DNA of 61,219 nucleotides from Firmicutes bacterium UBA7510 (GTDB lineage: Bacteria > Bacillota > Clostridia > Tissierellales > Sedimentibacteraceae): contig DLNM01000043.1 in the NCBI GenBank assembly GCA_002479485.1, forward strand, positions 1 to 61,219, read 5' to 3'. Every line of letters begins with the position of its first letter. Within the stretch, counting starts at the first letter, position 1. The notes under the pieces are model-generated. The model was not told the DNA's origin and did not search any database. It saw only the letters and a program-made list of their open reading frames with translations. The translations under genes were made by a program, and so were the position numbers. This document shows positions 1 to 8,456 of this stretch, piece by piece.

Positions 1-51
1 TTTTGCTAAAATTAACATATCTTCTATTATTTTTTTAAATTCCTTACTCAT
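1..51 (-). CDS. 5' end of a prophage protein, truncated by the window edge
   Basis: Seventeen in-frame codons from an ATG at 49-51, starting MSKEFKKIIEDM, run off the left edge. A good ribosome binding site (AAAGGAGATAACTT) precedes the ATG. It continues the leftward run of small phage genes. Too little remains to suggest a function. Confidence 0.5.
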   Translation of the reverse strand, partial: MSKEFKKIIEDMLILAK

Positions 52-75
52 AAGTTATCTCCTTTCTATATAATT

Positions 76-207
76 TTAATAATCACCATAATTGCTATCT
101 TTAAACTTTTTATTGAATATAGCTTGTTGCAAAAGTTTATTGAATTTTTCAGTTTCTTTCTCAGTCTTTTTTATTCTTATTTTTTCTATTAATCTACATA
201 TTTTCAT
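76..207 (-). CDS. Small basic prophage protein of unknown function (43 aa)
   Basis: A 43-residue ORF beginning MKICRLIEKIRIKKTEKE and ending in TAA. GAGGTAAGA lies just before the ATG, which is the main reason to call it. The protein is Lys/Glu rich and probably helical. It sits 24 nt upstream of the partial gene at the edge and 22 nt downstream of the 65-aa ORF, like the other tightly packed small phage genes. No family recognised. Confidence 0.5.
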   Translation of the reverse strand: MKICRLIEKIRIKKTEKETEKFNKLLQQAIFNKKFKDSNYGDY

Positions 208-229
208 TCTTACCTCGACTAAATTTTAA

Positions 230-427
230 TTAACCTTCTAGATTTTTAATGTAATCATCTAGTAAAATAGGATTATTTTTATTTTTTGGATATTGTTGAA
301 ACAAAGCATTCCCGCTTCTTCCGTATAACATCCTATAGTGTTTGGCTAATTCTAAAGATAATTTATTTTGCTTTCCTGTAAGAGTAACTTTAGAATTATC
401 ATCATATGTTACAGTTATTTTCCACAT
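230..427 (-). CDS. Small prophage protein of unknown function (65 aa)
   Basis: Starts MWKITVTYDDNSKVTLTG after a strong binding site (CGGAGGATAAAACATG). The N-terminal third alternates hydrophobic and polar residues as in a beta hairpin, and the middle is helical. The upstream 54-aa gene overlaps its first 13 bases in another frame, implying translational coupling. No family recognised. Confidence 0.6.
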   Translation of the reverse strand: MWKITVTYDDNSKVTLTGKQNKLSLELAKHYRMLYGRSGNALFQQYPKNKNNPILLDDYIKNLEG

Positions 428-579
428 GTTTTATCCTCCGAATTTATCTTTTTATACTCTTCTGCTAATCTACTTATCTTAGCTGCTATTGCAAATATTC
501 CACTTGCATATAAGCATTCAATTTTTGTTGAAGAAATAAATGCACCAAAGCAGATTATACTAATTAATCTCTCAATCAT
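415..579 (-). CDS. Small prophage protein, possibly membrane associated (54 aa)
   Basis: Starts at an ATG at 577-579 with GAGGAGCGTAT in front. The first 35 residues are mostly hydrophobic with interspersed Cys, Ser and Lys (MIERLISIICFGAFISSTK and following); the C-terminus is charged. It could be a short membrane peptide or a buried amphipathic helix pair. Its stop overlaps the start of the next gene. Function unknown. Confidence 0.45.
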   Translation of the reverse strand: MIERLISIICFGAFISSTKIECLYASGIFAIAAKISRLAEEYKKINSEDKTCGK

Positions 580-588
580 ATACGCTCC

Positions 589-924
589 TCAGAACTTTAT
601 CCCATTATGCAAAGGGATTTTCATTTGTGTATATTCAACCTTCCCTTCACATACTGCTTTTAGCTTATCCAGTGCCTTTATAATGTCATTACCATACTTC
701 ATTAGCCACTGTTGTTTATCTTTTTCATAACCACCTTCTGTTGGCCATTCTAATCCTGAATCAGGACGTAATATGTAATTATCTTTACTTTGCTTTAATC
801 TAAGTCCACAACATCTAAATCCATGCAGTATATATGCAAGTTGCTCATTTATTTCTAATACTACAGTTAAAAATATGGTCCATAACTTACTATCATCTGT
901 TAAATCTTCTCTTGGATCAGTCAT
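589..924 (-). CDS. Prophage protein of unknown function (111 aa)
   Basis: A soluble-looking protein with a helical N-terminal half (KLWTIFLTVVLEINEQLAYI) followed by a paired cysteine (FRCCGLRL). It lies 7 nt downstream of the RusA-type resolvase gene in the replication/recombination run, so it is probably co-transcribed. A role in DNA metabolism is only inferred from position. Confidence 0.6.
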   Translation of the reverse strand: MTDPREDLTDDSKLWTIFLTVVLEINEQLAYILHGFRCCGLRLKQSKDNYILRPDSGLEWPTEGGYEKDKQQWLMKYGNDIIKALDKLKAVCEGKVEYTQMKIPLHNGIKF

Positions 925-931
925 TAATACA

Positions 932-1330
932 TCACTCCAATTCTTCGATTTTTATATAAATACCAGGTCTCTCTGCCCAAAACTTTTCTGCTATCTCTGA
1001 TGTTACTTGAGCATCATCCTTCCAGTAACCAACGTCTGTCATACAATCTTTTAAAAGCTTCTGCAAGTTATCTGTATCCGGTTTAGATGTTTTCCACTCA
1101 CCATCTATATGTTTACCCTTGATAGGAAAGCACCATTTAGTTACTAGCCTAACAGCTCCAGTATACTTCTTCTTTGGTATATACTTTCCTAAGTGTGCAG
1201 TTAACATAGCACGTGCTGCCTTAACCTCTGGTGGCTCGTAGAATACTGGCTTACCTTTTACTACACTAACTTGTTTTTCTTGATGTGTTACTGTAGGAGG
1301 TTTTATTGCTATAAAAAATTCTGTTATCAT
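932..1330 (-). CDS. rusA: RusA-family Holliday junction resolvase
   Basis: 132 residues, the usual length for RusA. Phage RusA proteins cut four-way junctions made during recombination-dependent replication and before packaging. The conserved acidic core is visible: KPDTDNLQKLLKDCMTDVGYW followed by KDDAQV, giving the Asp cluster that binds Mg2+. It is the first gene after the 340-nt non-coding block at 1331-1669, and downstream small genes follow closely. Confidence 0.9.
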   Translation of the reverse strand: MITEFFIAIKPPTVTHQEKQVSVVKGKPVFYEPPEVKAARAMLTAHLGKYIPKKKYTGAVRLVTKWCFPIKGKHIDGEWKTSKPDTDNLQKLLKDCMTDVGYWKDDAQVTSEIAEKFWAERPGIYIKIEELE

Positions 1331-1368
1331 TTTTACCTACTTTCTTTTTTTTAAATAAATTTGCCTTA

Positions 1369-1432
1369 GTCATGTAAAGAGAAGAAGTCGTGTGGGGGAA
1401 CTTTATGACCCCCACACTTCTTTTCTCATGAC
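1369..1432. repeat. Long imperfect inverted repeat between primase and rusA genes
   Basis: Left arm 1369-1398 and right arm 1409-1432 pair over most of their length: an outer GTCAT/ATGAC, a purine-rich arm GAGAAGAAG against CTTCTTTTCTC, and an inner GTGTGGGGG/CCCCCACAC with a 10-nt loop. The inner 9 bp are perfect and strikingly GC-rich for this genome. No U-run follows as a terminator would need. It could be a replication structure or a processed RNA hairpin; undecided. Confidence 0.7.
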
Positions 1433-1439
1433 GAACGTG

Positions 1440-1640
1440 AGTGAGGGAAAAGAAAAAATGTTATATATATATAGTGTTTTTTTCTTCCCTAAGGAAAAAA
1501 ACTTATTTAATGTTTTTTTCCGTCTTTTTGCCCGTATATTTGTTAGGGAAAAATTATGTTTTTTTCCCTAGGGAAAGAAAGAAAAAGTATGTTATTTTCT
1601 TTTTGGACTGTCTTTTAAAATTATGTTTTTTTCCTTTCCC
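1440..1640. repeat. Non-coding block with iterated GGGAAAAA/TTTTTCCC motifs
   Basis: About 200 nt with no convincing gene. Copies of GGGAAA-type purine runs and their complements occur near 1445, 1488, 1541, 1564, 1569 and 1633, often as facing pairs, e.g. GGGAAAAA/TTTTTTTCCC around 1542-1565 and TTCCCTAGGGAA at 1563-1574. Iterated sites beside a primase-helicase gene fit a phage replication origin, but this is inference. ORFs here are low complexity with no ribosome binding site. Confidence 0.5.
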
Positions 1641-1669
1641 TGTATTTCTAATACATACAATATAATTTA

Positions 1670-3874
1670 CTATTTTTTGCCCACTTCATTTTCATCTATC
1701 CAAAAATTGCCATTTTCTTTAATGCGATTTCTTACGGTTTTTTCTGTTACACCCATGTATTCAGCTAGAGATTTAATAGTAACTTTACCTTCAATACTAC
1801 AAGCTTCATATGCTGTCTCAAATGACTCTTTACGCTCTTTTTCTTTCTTTTCTTTAGGCTTGCGTTTTTCTATAGCCTTTTGCCAAGGTGCCTTCTCTCC
1901 TTCAGTTTCAACATCATTCAGAACACCGGACTTATCAACTATATGTATAGGATAATTGAACCACATATTGACCGGAGAAAACTTTGGAAACTCCCTTAGT
2001 GTTCCTTCTATTCTCCATGCACTACGCTGTCTAACACGTGTTTTAGCTTCCTCAGCTTCAGTTTCAAGCGCTGCATATTGTTCTGAACTTAATAATTCTT
2101 TACTTATCTTCAACATCGCTGATGAAGAACATAAGTCATCACGTGATACCTCATCATTCCAATTGTCAATGTACTTTAATTTGTTTTCACTTAACTTACA
2201 AATTACGTTATTTTCAATATTTTTAAATAGATTATCATTTAACTCTAATTCTATTAAGTCAATTAATGCATCCGGATCACGAGCAAATACTCCTGAACCT
2301 GAGGCTCTATCCATTGAACGTTTATTACCTTGACTACCCTTAGAGTGATGATGACAATAAATAACTGCACATCCTAATTCTGTACACACCTTGTCAAACT
2401 GATTACAGAAATGAGCCATTTGGTCAGCTGAGTTTTCATCTCCAGTAATAACCTTGTAAATCGGGTCAATAACTATTGCTATGTAATTCTTCTTTTGAGC
2501 TCTCCTGATTAATTTTGGAGCGAGTTTATCCATTGGTACAGACTTTCCTCTTAAGTTCCAAATATCTATGTTAGAAAGGTTATTTGGCTTCCATTCTAAC
2601 GCATTGTATACGTCCTTAAATCTATGCAAACAACTAGGTCTATCTAGCTCAAGGTTAACGTATAATATCTTGCCTTTTGTACACTTCCAACCTAACCACT
2701 CTTTACCTTCAGCTATAGCTATACACATTTCTATAAGAGCAAATGACTTACCTGCTTTAGATGGTCCTGCAATTAGCATTTTATGGCCTTGTCGTAGCAA
2801 ACCATCAATTAAGCATGGTGATAACTCAGGAAGATTGTCCCACTCTGATTCAAGGCTTTCAGGATCCGGTAAATCGTCATTAATTGACTCAATCCATTCT
2901 TTCCATTCATTCCATGATTCTTTACCTATGTTTGTGTCTACTAGAAATTGCTTTTGACCATTTCTAATAACACCAGGCATCCTACTTAAGCGTGATGGGT
3001 TTCTGTTTTGATTATCTACCTTAAGTCCATTTTTCTTACACACATTATATAGATAATCAACCCTTTTTCTGTACTCTTCGTACGTACCTGCTTCAATTTT
3101 TACTATAGCATGTAGGCTTTTTTTACCACTGTGCACCAAACAAGCTATAGGAAGTTCTAGTTCGCTATATATAGCGTGTTGTTGGTCTATAGGCATATCA
3201 TCTGATTCAACAAGTGCATACCTAAATTCTGTTACATTTTCATTTTTAACCCCTTTTCCATCGAGAGGATTAAATCGTATCCATGCCCCTGCTTCTTCTT
3301 TATAGTCCCCAAGGACACTTCCTATATCGCCGTTACAATTATTAAGTTGCTGAATTAATTCACCTGCAGTTCTATCCCATGCGCCTTTAGTAGGCAAATA
3401 TTTACCATCTTTCTCCCAACATTCTGTTACATATCCTACATTTTCAGAAGCTTCAAACAATATTTCTAAGTATTTAACTAACTGTGCTACTGGATCCCAG
3501 TCAGAAGGTTCAGAAACCTCCTTACCTTCTAACCAGTTTTTATCAACTACAACTAAATCTTCTTTTTTAGTTCCTATAACGTCATTCCAATCAAGTTCAT
3601 GGCCTTCATCTTTTTCATATTCCCAACCATGATCCTTTGCCATCTGTACAATAGTTCCTGCAGTAATAGCTGTAGAAGCACCACGGAAAGTATCCCATTT
3701 TTTGAAACATTCTCCTGGATGATATCGTCTTGTGTCTTGCCTACTCCATTCGTCCCATATTGAACATGTATAACCTTCTTCTTTGAGTCCCATTCCTACA
3801 TTAACCCACTCTTGATAATCAAGTATTGAAGGGTCTATATATTTTAGTACTTCTATCAAATCTATTTCTACCAT
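1670..3874 (-). CDS. Phage primase-helicase: PriCT_2, AEP-like primase and RecA-fold helicase domains
   Basis: 734 residues. Residues about 5-85 resemble the PriCT_2 domain (GMGLKEEG ... WDEWSRQD ... ITAGTIVQMAKDHGW). Residues about 150-320 look like an archaeo-eukaryotic primase core: VESDDMP at 222-228, HSGKKSLHAIV at 248-258, and the RNPSRLSRMPG stretch at 291-301. A RecA-like ATPase follows, with Walker A GPSKAGKS at 370-377 and a Walker-B-like IVIDPIY. The C-terminus ends in a probable helix-turn-helix. It should prime and unwind DNA at the phage origin, which may be the repeat block directly downstream. Confidence 0.85.
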   Translation of the reverse strand: MVEIDLIEVLKYIDPSILDYQEWVNVGMGLKEEGYTCSIWDEWSRQDTRRYHPGECFKKWDTFRGASTAITAGTIVQMAKDHGWEYEKDEGHELDWNDVIGTKKEDLVVVDKNWLEGKEVSEPSDWDPVAQLVKYLEILFEASENVGYVTECWEKDGKYLPTKGAWDRTAGELIQQLNNCNGDIGSVLGDYKEEAGAWIRFNPLDGKGVKNENVTEFRYALVESDDMPIDQQHAIYSELELPIACLVHSGKKSLHAIVKIEAGTYEEYRKRVDYLYNVCKKNGLKVDNQNRNPSRLSRMPGVIRNGQKQFLVDTNIGKESWNEWKEWIESINDDLPDPESLESEWDNLPELSPCLIDGLLRQGHKMLIAGPSKAGKSFALIEMCIAIAEGKEWLGWKCTKGKILYVNLELDRPSCLHRFKDVYNALEWKPNNLSNIDIWNLRGKSVPMDKLAPKLIRRAQKKNYIAIVIDPIYKVITGDENSADQMAHFCNQFDKVCTELGCAVIYCHHHSKGSQGNKRSMDRASGSGVFARDPDALIDLIELELNDNLFKNIENNVICKLSENKLKYIDNWNDEVSRDDLCSSSAMLKISKELLSSEQYAALETEAEEAKTRVRQRSAWRIEGTLREFPKFSPVNMWFNYPIHIVDKSGVLNDVETEGEKAPWQKAIEKRKPKEKKEKERKESFETAYEACSIEGKVTIKSLAEYMGVTEKTVRNRIKENGNFWIDENEVGKK

Positions 3875-3899
3875 TACTTAAGGTACTCCTCTCCAGATA

Positions 3900-5240
3900 T
3901 CAATCTTTAAATAAATCATGTGTCCCGTCGTGAAGAGCCTTTTCTTCATCTGACATCTCGTATCCTAACTTAATTAAGAGATCGTAAATTAAATCAAGGT
4001 TATCATTTTTACTGTGCTCAATTTTAAAATCTCCCCAATTTTGTACATGGTAATATATATTGCTTGATCCATCATTTAATCCTATATATGTTATAGCCAG
4101 CATTACATGTTCCGGAGATTTTTTATAATTTTCAATTACAAGATTTCTTTTTAGTTGTTCCAAAGCTCTCCAGTCTTTGTTTTCTTCGCAGGGTTTTTCG
4201 ATATTTAAAATTGCATGGATTTTATCAATATCAAAACTGCCATATCCGAGAAGACGTTGAAGTGTAAAGTACTGGATTTCCTTTGCATATTTTTTTGAAG
4301 CAGCAAATTCTTTAATGAATGAATATCTCATTTCATAAGCTATTTTGGAAAATTTTTTTAGTTCAGATAGCCGTTTATTAAATGATTGTTCTTCAGCACT
4401 CAGTTCTTTCTTTGCTAGCTTTTCTTCCTTCTTATAAAGAGTAATGTTATTTTTCTCAAGCTTGTAGAAATATTCAGATTTATCATTCTTACCAGGCTTT
4501 TTCCAATATCCTGGGTTTTTAAATTCATAAAAACCTGCAACATATGACAAACCGTTATTATCTTTTATTGGTTTTGCAAATTCTTGAAGTTCTTTAATTA
4601 GATCTGCCTTCCTTAACGGACGCTCCTCTTCATCAATAGCATTTTTTAACTGCCAATTAAAATTCGACGTACCAATATGCTCTAATACCTTATTTCTTAA
4701 TTTAATATCTTTAATTTTTTCTAGTTCAATATAATCTGATAAGGTACCGCCACGCAGATAAGATTCTTTAAGCTTCTTTTGATCCAGTTTTACAAGGTTT
4801 AATCTCTTACGTATTGTTGCATCAGAGAATCCGGTCTTTTCAGATATATTGCTAATTGTCTCACCAAGGTCAATCATCATTTGGAACCCTTGAGCTTGCT
4901 CTATTGGAGTTAAATCACTACGTTGCATATTCTCCAATAGCATTGTGGCAATCTGAGTTTTGTAATCCATATCTGATATAGAGCAAGGAGCTTCTGTTAA
5001 TCCTGCTAACTTAGCAGCTTCCAATCTTCTGTGGCCAATAACTGCAGTGAATTGGTCTTCCATACCTTCATCTCCACATATGTCTCTTCTATTTCCTACC
5101 GAAAACCAAGGCACTACAGTAAGGTTTTGAAATATACCATTTTCTCTAATGCTATTAGCAATTTCAGTTAAATCACCGAGTTCCTTTCTTGGATTATCTG
5201 GATGCGGATGAATTTTATTAATATCAATATTTTGTATCAT
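3900..5240 (-). CDS. ParB/Spo0J-like nuclease-fold DNA-binding protein
   Basis: 446 residues from the ATG at 5238-5240, chosen because AAGGGAGAAGTAATT precedes it; a longer frame reaches into the helicase gene. The N-terminus carries the ParB signature: HPHPDNPRKE, then IGHRRLEAAKLAG, then LLENMQRSDLTPIEQA, then a helix-turn-helix (ISEKTGFSDATIRKRL). The long C-terminal part is lysine-rich and not recognised. No ParA is adjacent, so a replication or regulatory role is more likely than plasmid-type partition. Confidence 0.85.
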   Translation of the reverse strand: MIQNIDINKIHPHPDNPRKELGDLTEIANSIRENGIFQNLTVVPWFSVGNRRDICGDEGMEDQFTAVIGHRRLEAAKLAGLTEAPCSISDMDYKTQIATMLLENMQRSDLTPIEQAQGFQMMIDLGETISNISEKTGFSDATIRKRLNLVKLDQKKLKESYLRGGTLSDYIELEKIKDIKLRNKVLEHIGTSNFNWQLKNAIDEEERPLRKADLIKELQEFAKPIKDNNGLSYVAGFYEFKNPGYWKKPGKNDKSEYFYKLEKNNITLYKKEEKLAKKELSAEEQSFNKRLSELKKFSKIAYEMRYSFIKEFAASKKYAKEIQYFTLQRLLGYGSFDIDKIHAILNIEKPCEENKDWRALEQLKRNLVIENYKKSPEHVMLAITYIGLNDGSSNIYYHVQNWGDFKIEHSKNDNLDLIYDLLIKLGYEMSDEEKALHDGTHDLFKD

Positions 5241-5256
5241 AATTACTTCTCCCTTC

Positions 5257-6843
5257 TTAATTTGTTTCCGGTTTATATTCATTTGGTTTTCTACTTGAAG
5301 GTATCTTCCAACCATTAGCTGCTATTCTATCTATTAAATTTTTAGCTGAATCAAAAGGCCATGTCCCTACATGTTCAAAGCCTCTACTTTCAAGAAATCT
5401 AATTTGTTTTGGTGTTGTAAGTCCTTCTGACCTTCTTTTCTCTAATCTATCTAATAACTTAGCTGCCTTTCCTGAGTTATCTATTTCATCTGGAAATATA
5501 CCTAACTTTTCAAGAGTCTTAATTTGTTTATCGCTTGGTGGACTCATTTCCCAACCAAATGCAGGAACATAATTACTTAAGTCTTCGGCTTGAATACTCA
5601 TTTCAAATTGCAATGGATCAACAAGCTTTTTCTTTCTATGTCTCATTTCTTGTAAAACCTTCGCTAGTGCTTCTTCTCTTTGTGCTACTACATCTTCAGT
5701 AGCCTTTTGCTCTGCCTCTTCTATATCAACAGGGCATCCTGCTTCTTCAATATTTTTAGTCATTACTTTGGCCACTTCTTCGTTTTCACAAATTAGATGT
5801 GCTGGATGACATAACTCATGTCGTTCTGTATGCCATAAGAAATCTAATAATAATAAATGGTCTTTACCTGGATGTAGTCTTGTTCCACGTCCTACCATTT
5901 GACTATATAAACTTCTTACCTTTGTTGGTCTTAATACAACTACACAATCAACTGATGGACAATCCCACCCTTCAGTAAGCAGCATTGAATTACATAAAAC
6001 ATTATATTTATCATTTTCAAAGTCCTGCAGTATCTCTGCTCTATCTTGACTGCTACCATTTACCTCTGCAGCTCTAAATCCTTTTTCATTTAATATATCT
6101 CTAAACTTTTGACTTGTTTTTACTAGAGGAAGAAAAATAACTGTCTTTCTATCTGAACAATATTTAGCCATCTCATCAGCAATCTGATATAGATAAGGAT
6201 CAAGTGCATTACCTAAATCTGCGGTTTTAAAATCTCCTGCTTGTTGACCAACGCCAGTAAGGTCTAATTTAAGAGGTATTGTCTGTGCTTTAATTGGAGT
6301 TAAATAGCCTTCCTTAATTGCTTTAGGTAATGTATATTCATATGCTAAACTTTCAAAATAACTACCTAAATTTTTCATATCTCCTCTATCAGGAGTAGCG
6401 GTTACACCTAATATCTTTGCTTCATCAAAATGTTGTAATACTTTTTGATAACTATCAGATATACAGTGATGAGCTTCGTCTATGATAATTGTGTCAAAAA
6501 AATCTTTGTTGAATTGGGCTAATCTTTTTTCTCTCATTAATGTTTGAACACTTCCAACTACTACCCTAAACCAACTATCTTGACAACTTTGTTCTGCTTT
6601 TTCAACAGCACATCCAAGTCCTGTACTTTTAGATAATTTATCAGCTGCTTGGTCAAGGAGCTCGCCACGATGAGCCATTATTAAAACACGCTCACCGTTA
6701 CGAACACAATCTGATGTAACACCTGAAAAAACTATTGTCTTACCTGTACCAGTAGGAAGTACTAACAAAGTTTTTTTATTACCTTTATTCCACTCATCAA
6801 ATATTGCTTCTTTAGCCTTCTGTTGGTAAGGTCTTAACTGCAT
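5257..6843 (-). CDS. Superfamily 2 DEAD/DEAH-box helicase, phage type
   Basis: 528 residues starting MQLRPYQQKAKEAI, the Q-motif-like start of type III restriction/RadD-like helicases. Walker A is LPTGTGKT (29-36), motif Ia follows in IMAHRGELLDQA, motif II is DEAH (122-125), motif III is VTATPDRGD, and motif VI is MVGRGTRLHPGKD. The C-terminal 130 residues contain a helical bundle seen in phage helicases. Part of the leftward replication operon; likely branch migration or fork remodelling. Confidence 0.88.
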   Translation of the reverse strand: MQLRPYQQKAKEAIFDEWNKGNKKTLLVLPTGTGKTIVFSGVTSDCVRNGERVLIMAHRGELLDQAADKLSKSTGLGCAVEKAEQSCQDSWFRVVVGSVQTLMREKRLAQFNKDFFDTIIIDEAHHCISDSYQKVLQHFDEAKILGVTATPDRGDMKNLGSYFESLAYEYTLPKAIKEGYLTPIKAQTIPLKLDLTGVGQQAGDFKTADLGNALDPYLYQIADEMAKYCSDRKTVIFLPLVKTSQKFRDILNEKGFRAAEVNGSSQDRAEILQDFENDKYNVLCNSMLLTEGWDCPSVDCVVVLRPTKVRSLYSQMVGRGTRLHPGKDHLLLLDFLWHTERHELCHPAHLICENEEVAKVMTKNIEEAGCPVDIEEAEQKATEDVVAQREEALAKVLQEMRHRKKKLVDPLQFEMSIQAEDLSNYVPAFGWEMSPPSDKQIKTLEKLGIFPDEIDNSGKAAKLLDRLEKRRSEGLTTPKQIRFLESRGFEHVGTWPFDSAKNLIDRIAANGWKIPSSRKPNEYKPETN

Positions 6844-6845
6844 CG

Positions 6846-7301
6846 TTAAAACCTCCCTGCTTCAAATCCTTTATTTGGGCTTTCTACAGGCTCATAGAAT
6901 TTCTTAATTTCATTAAATGTCATTTCAACATTATTATCATTTGTCCATTTCTTAATGCCTATTTTTGCTCTTCCTTTAGATCCTGTTACCTGATTCCAGT
7001 TCATAGTTAACTTTTCGCCTCTCTTACGTTGTCCAATAGCTGTAAAGAATGCGCAAAGCATACCTTCAGTCTTGCTATGTAAAAATAAATTATGTTTTAT
7101 TGTAGAAACTCCTTCAGGTCCTTCAATTCGAATACTAATTACTGCTTTATTGCATGGTGGAAGTTTATCACTTCCGTTGTGTCTGCCTCTTTCAAATTCT
7201 ACAACCTCAAAGTCGTAATCTCCTTCCGGAAGTATTACAAACTCTGGTCCGTCATTTTCTATTTGGTCATCCCATCCAAATTCTCTTTCAATATTACTCA
7301 T
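6846..7301 (-). CDS. DUF669 family phage protein, probable ssDNA-binding accessory
   Basis: 151 residues matching DUF669 features: an acidic start (FGWDDQIENDGPEFVILPEGDYDFEVVEFER), a beta-rich core and the ending around the KIGIKKW strand. In phages this family sits between a Sak4-like ATPase and replication helicases, exactly as here. A single-strand DNA-binding role is often proposed from context but not shown by this sequence. Stop is 2 nt before the helicase start. Confidence 0.8.
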   Translation of the reverse strand: MSNIEREFGWDDQIENDGPEFVILPEGDYDFEVVEFERGRHNGSDKLPPCNKAVISIRIEGPEGVSTIKHNLFLHSKTEGMLCAFFTAIGQRKRGEKLTMNWNQVTGSKGRAKIGIKKWTNDNNVEMTFNEIKKFYEPVESPNKGFEAGRF

Positions 7302-7323
7302 ATGTCTTATTCTCCTCTACTAT

Positions 7324-8454
7324 TTAATATGGTATTTCTTCATCTGTTGCAGGCGCAAATGATTCATTTGCTACTCTTATTTCTTTTATCAGTCCAAACA
7401 CTTGTGGCCAAGCTCCAATTAATACTCCATTTATAAAATTTTGATCATAATTTTCTATAGGAGTATCTATTGTGTAATAACCTCTTTCAGCAACTGCCTG
7501 TCTAATTTCATCGACTGTAACATTATTGGGTTTTATTAAATCAACTAATGCTTTTGGTAACTTATCTAAATCATCATTGTTCTTTTGAGGTTCAACTTCT
7601 TTTTGTAGAGTTTTAATAGGTTCAGTCTGTGGTGTTTGTTGCTCTGACTTCTGCATTGGCACCTGATTTACTACTTTTTCTATCTGGGGTTCAACGTTTT
7701 GTTTTTCAGATTGGCTTACTGTTGTACCCCTAGTGAAAATATGTTCTGCAATTTCTTTGTAGTTAAAAGGTAACTCAGATGCTAATCCCCATCTATTTTT
7801 AGAATCCCAGCAAGGATGATGTGTTGTATACATTACACGAGCACCGCCCTGCCCTTTGTTTTTTCCTTTTTGAACACCTTGACCATCAACATTAATTACA
7901 TATGTTTTATAATTTGCGAATAAAACTGTATCAGCCCACTCCTTTAATAAAGGAGCTGTTTTCTTCTCAAGTTTTAATTCCCATCTATCATATCCACCCA
8001 TTTCATCTGGCTGTTCAAATTTTCTCATCCAAGCATGAGCAGTTATAACTACATTCATTCCAGCCTCAATAACTTCTTCTAAACTATTCAGAAACCTTCC
8101 AAACTCTTCCTCTAGATACGTATAACCTTTACCATATCCAAAGTCTTCTATTCCACTTTTTTGTGACTTTGAACATATATGACTAATACACAAACGTTCA
8201 GACCAATCTGCTGTATCAATAACTAAAGTATCAAAGTCATTTGGATTCTGTTTATAATACTGTATCTGCTGCATTAACATAGTCCAACTTGTAGGTTTTG
8301 GAGTACGTGCTACATCCATATGTTTTGTACTACCCTCAGTATCTATAAATACTGGGTTAGGGAAGTAGGAAGCAAATGTTGACTTCCCTATTCCCTCTGG
8401 ACCATATACAACTACCTTTTGTGGTCCTTTAATTTTTCCTCTTGATATTTGCAT
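7324..8454 (-). CDS. Sak4-type AAA ATPase / phage recombinase (AAA_24)
   Basis: 376 residues. Walker A YGPEGIGKST at 17-26, the FIDTEGS strand, and Walker B FDTLVIDTADW place it in the AAA_24/Sak4 group of RecA-like single-strand annealing partners. From about residue 240 there is a Gln/Pro-rich linker and a small C-terminal helical domain. Its position next to DUF669 and the SMC-like ATPase matches recombination modules of Gram-positive phages. Ends with TAA close to the DUF669 gene. Confidence 0.87.
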   Translation of the reverse strand: MQISRGKIKGPQKVVVYGPEGIGKSTFASYFPNPVFIDTEGSTKHMDVARTPKPTSWTMLMQQIQYYKQNPNDFDTLVIDTADWSERLCISHICSKSQKSGIEDFGYGKGYTYLEEEFGRFLNSLEEVIEAGMNVVITAHAWMRKFEQPDEMGGYDRWELKLEKKTAPLLKEWADTVLFANYKTYVINVDGQGVQKGKNKGQGGARVMYTTHHPCWDSKNRWGLASELPFNYKEIAEHIFTRGTTVSQSEKQNVEPQIEKVVNQVPMQKSEQQTPQTEPIKTLQKEVEPQKNNDDLDKLPKALVDLIKPNNVTVDEIRQAVAERGYYTIDTPIENYDQNFINGVLIGAWPQVFGLIKEIRVANESFAPATDEEIPY

Positions 8455-8456
8455 TA

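Noticed and set aside
1441..1665. 74-aa and overlapping ORFs in the GGGAAA-rich block
   Set aside because: Low-complexity Lys/Phe sequence created by the purine and pyrimidine runs, no ribosome binding site.
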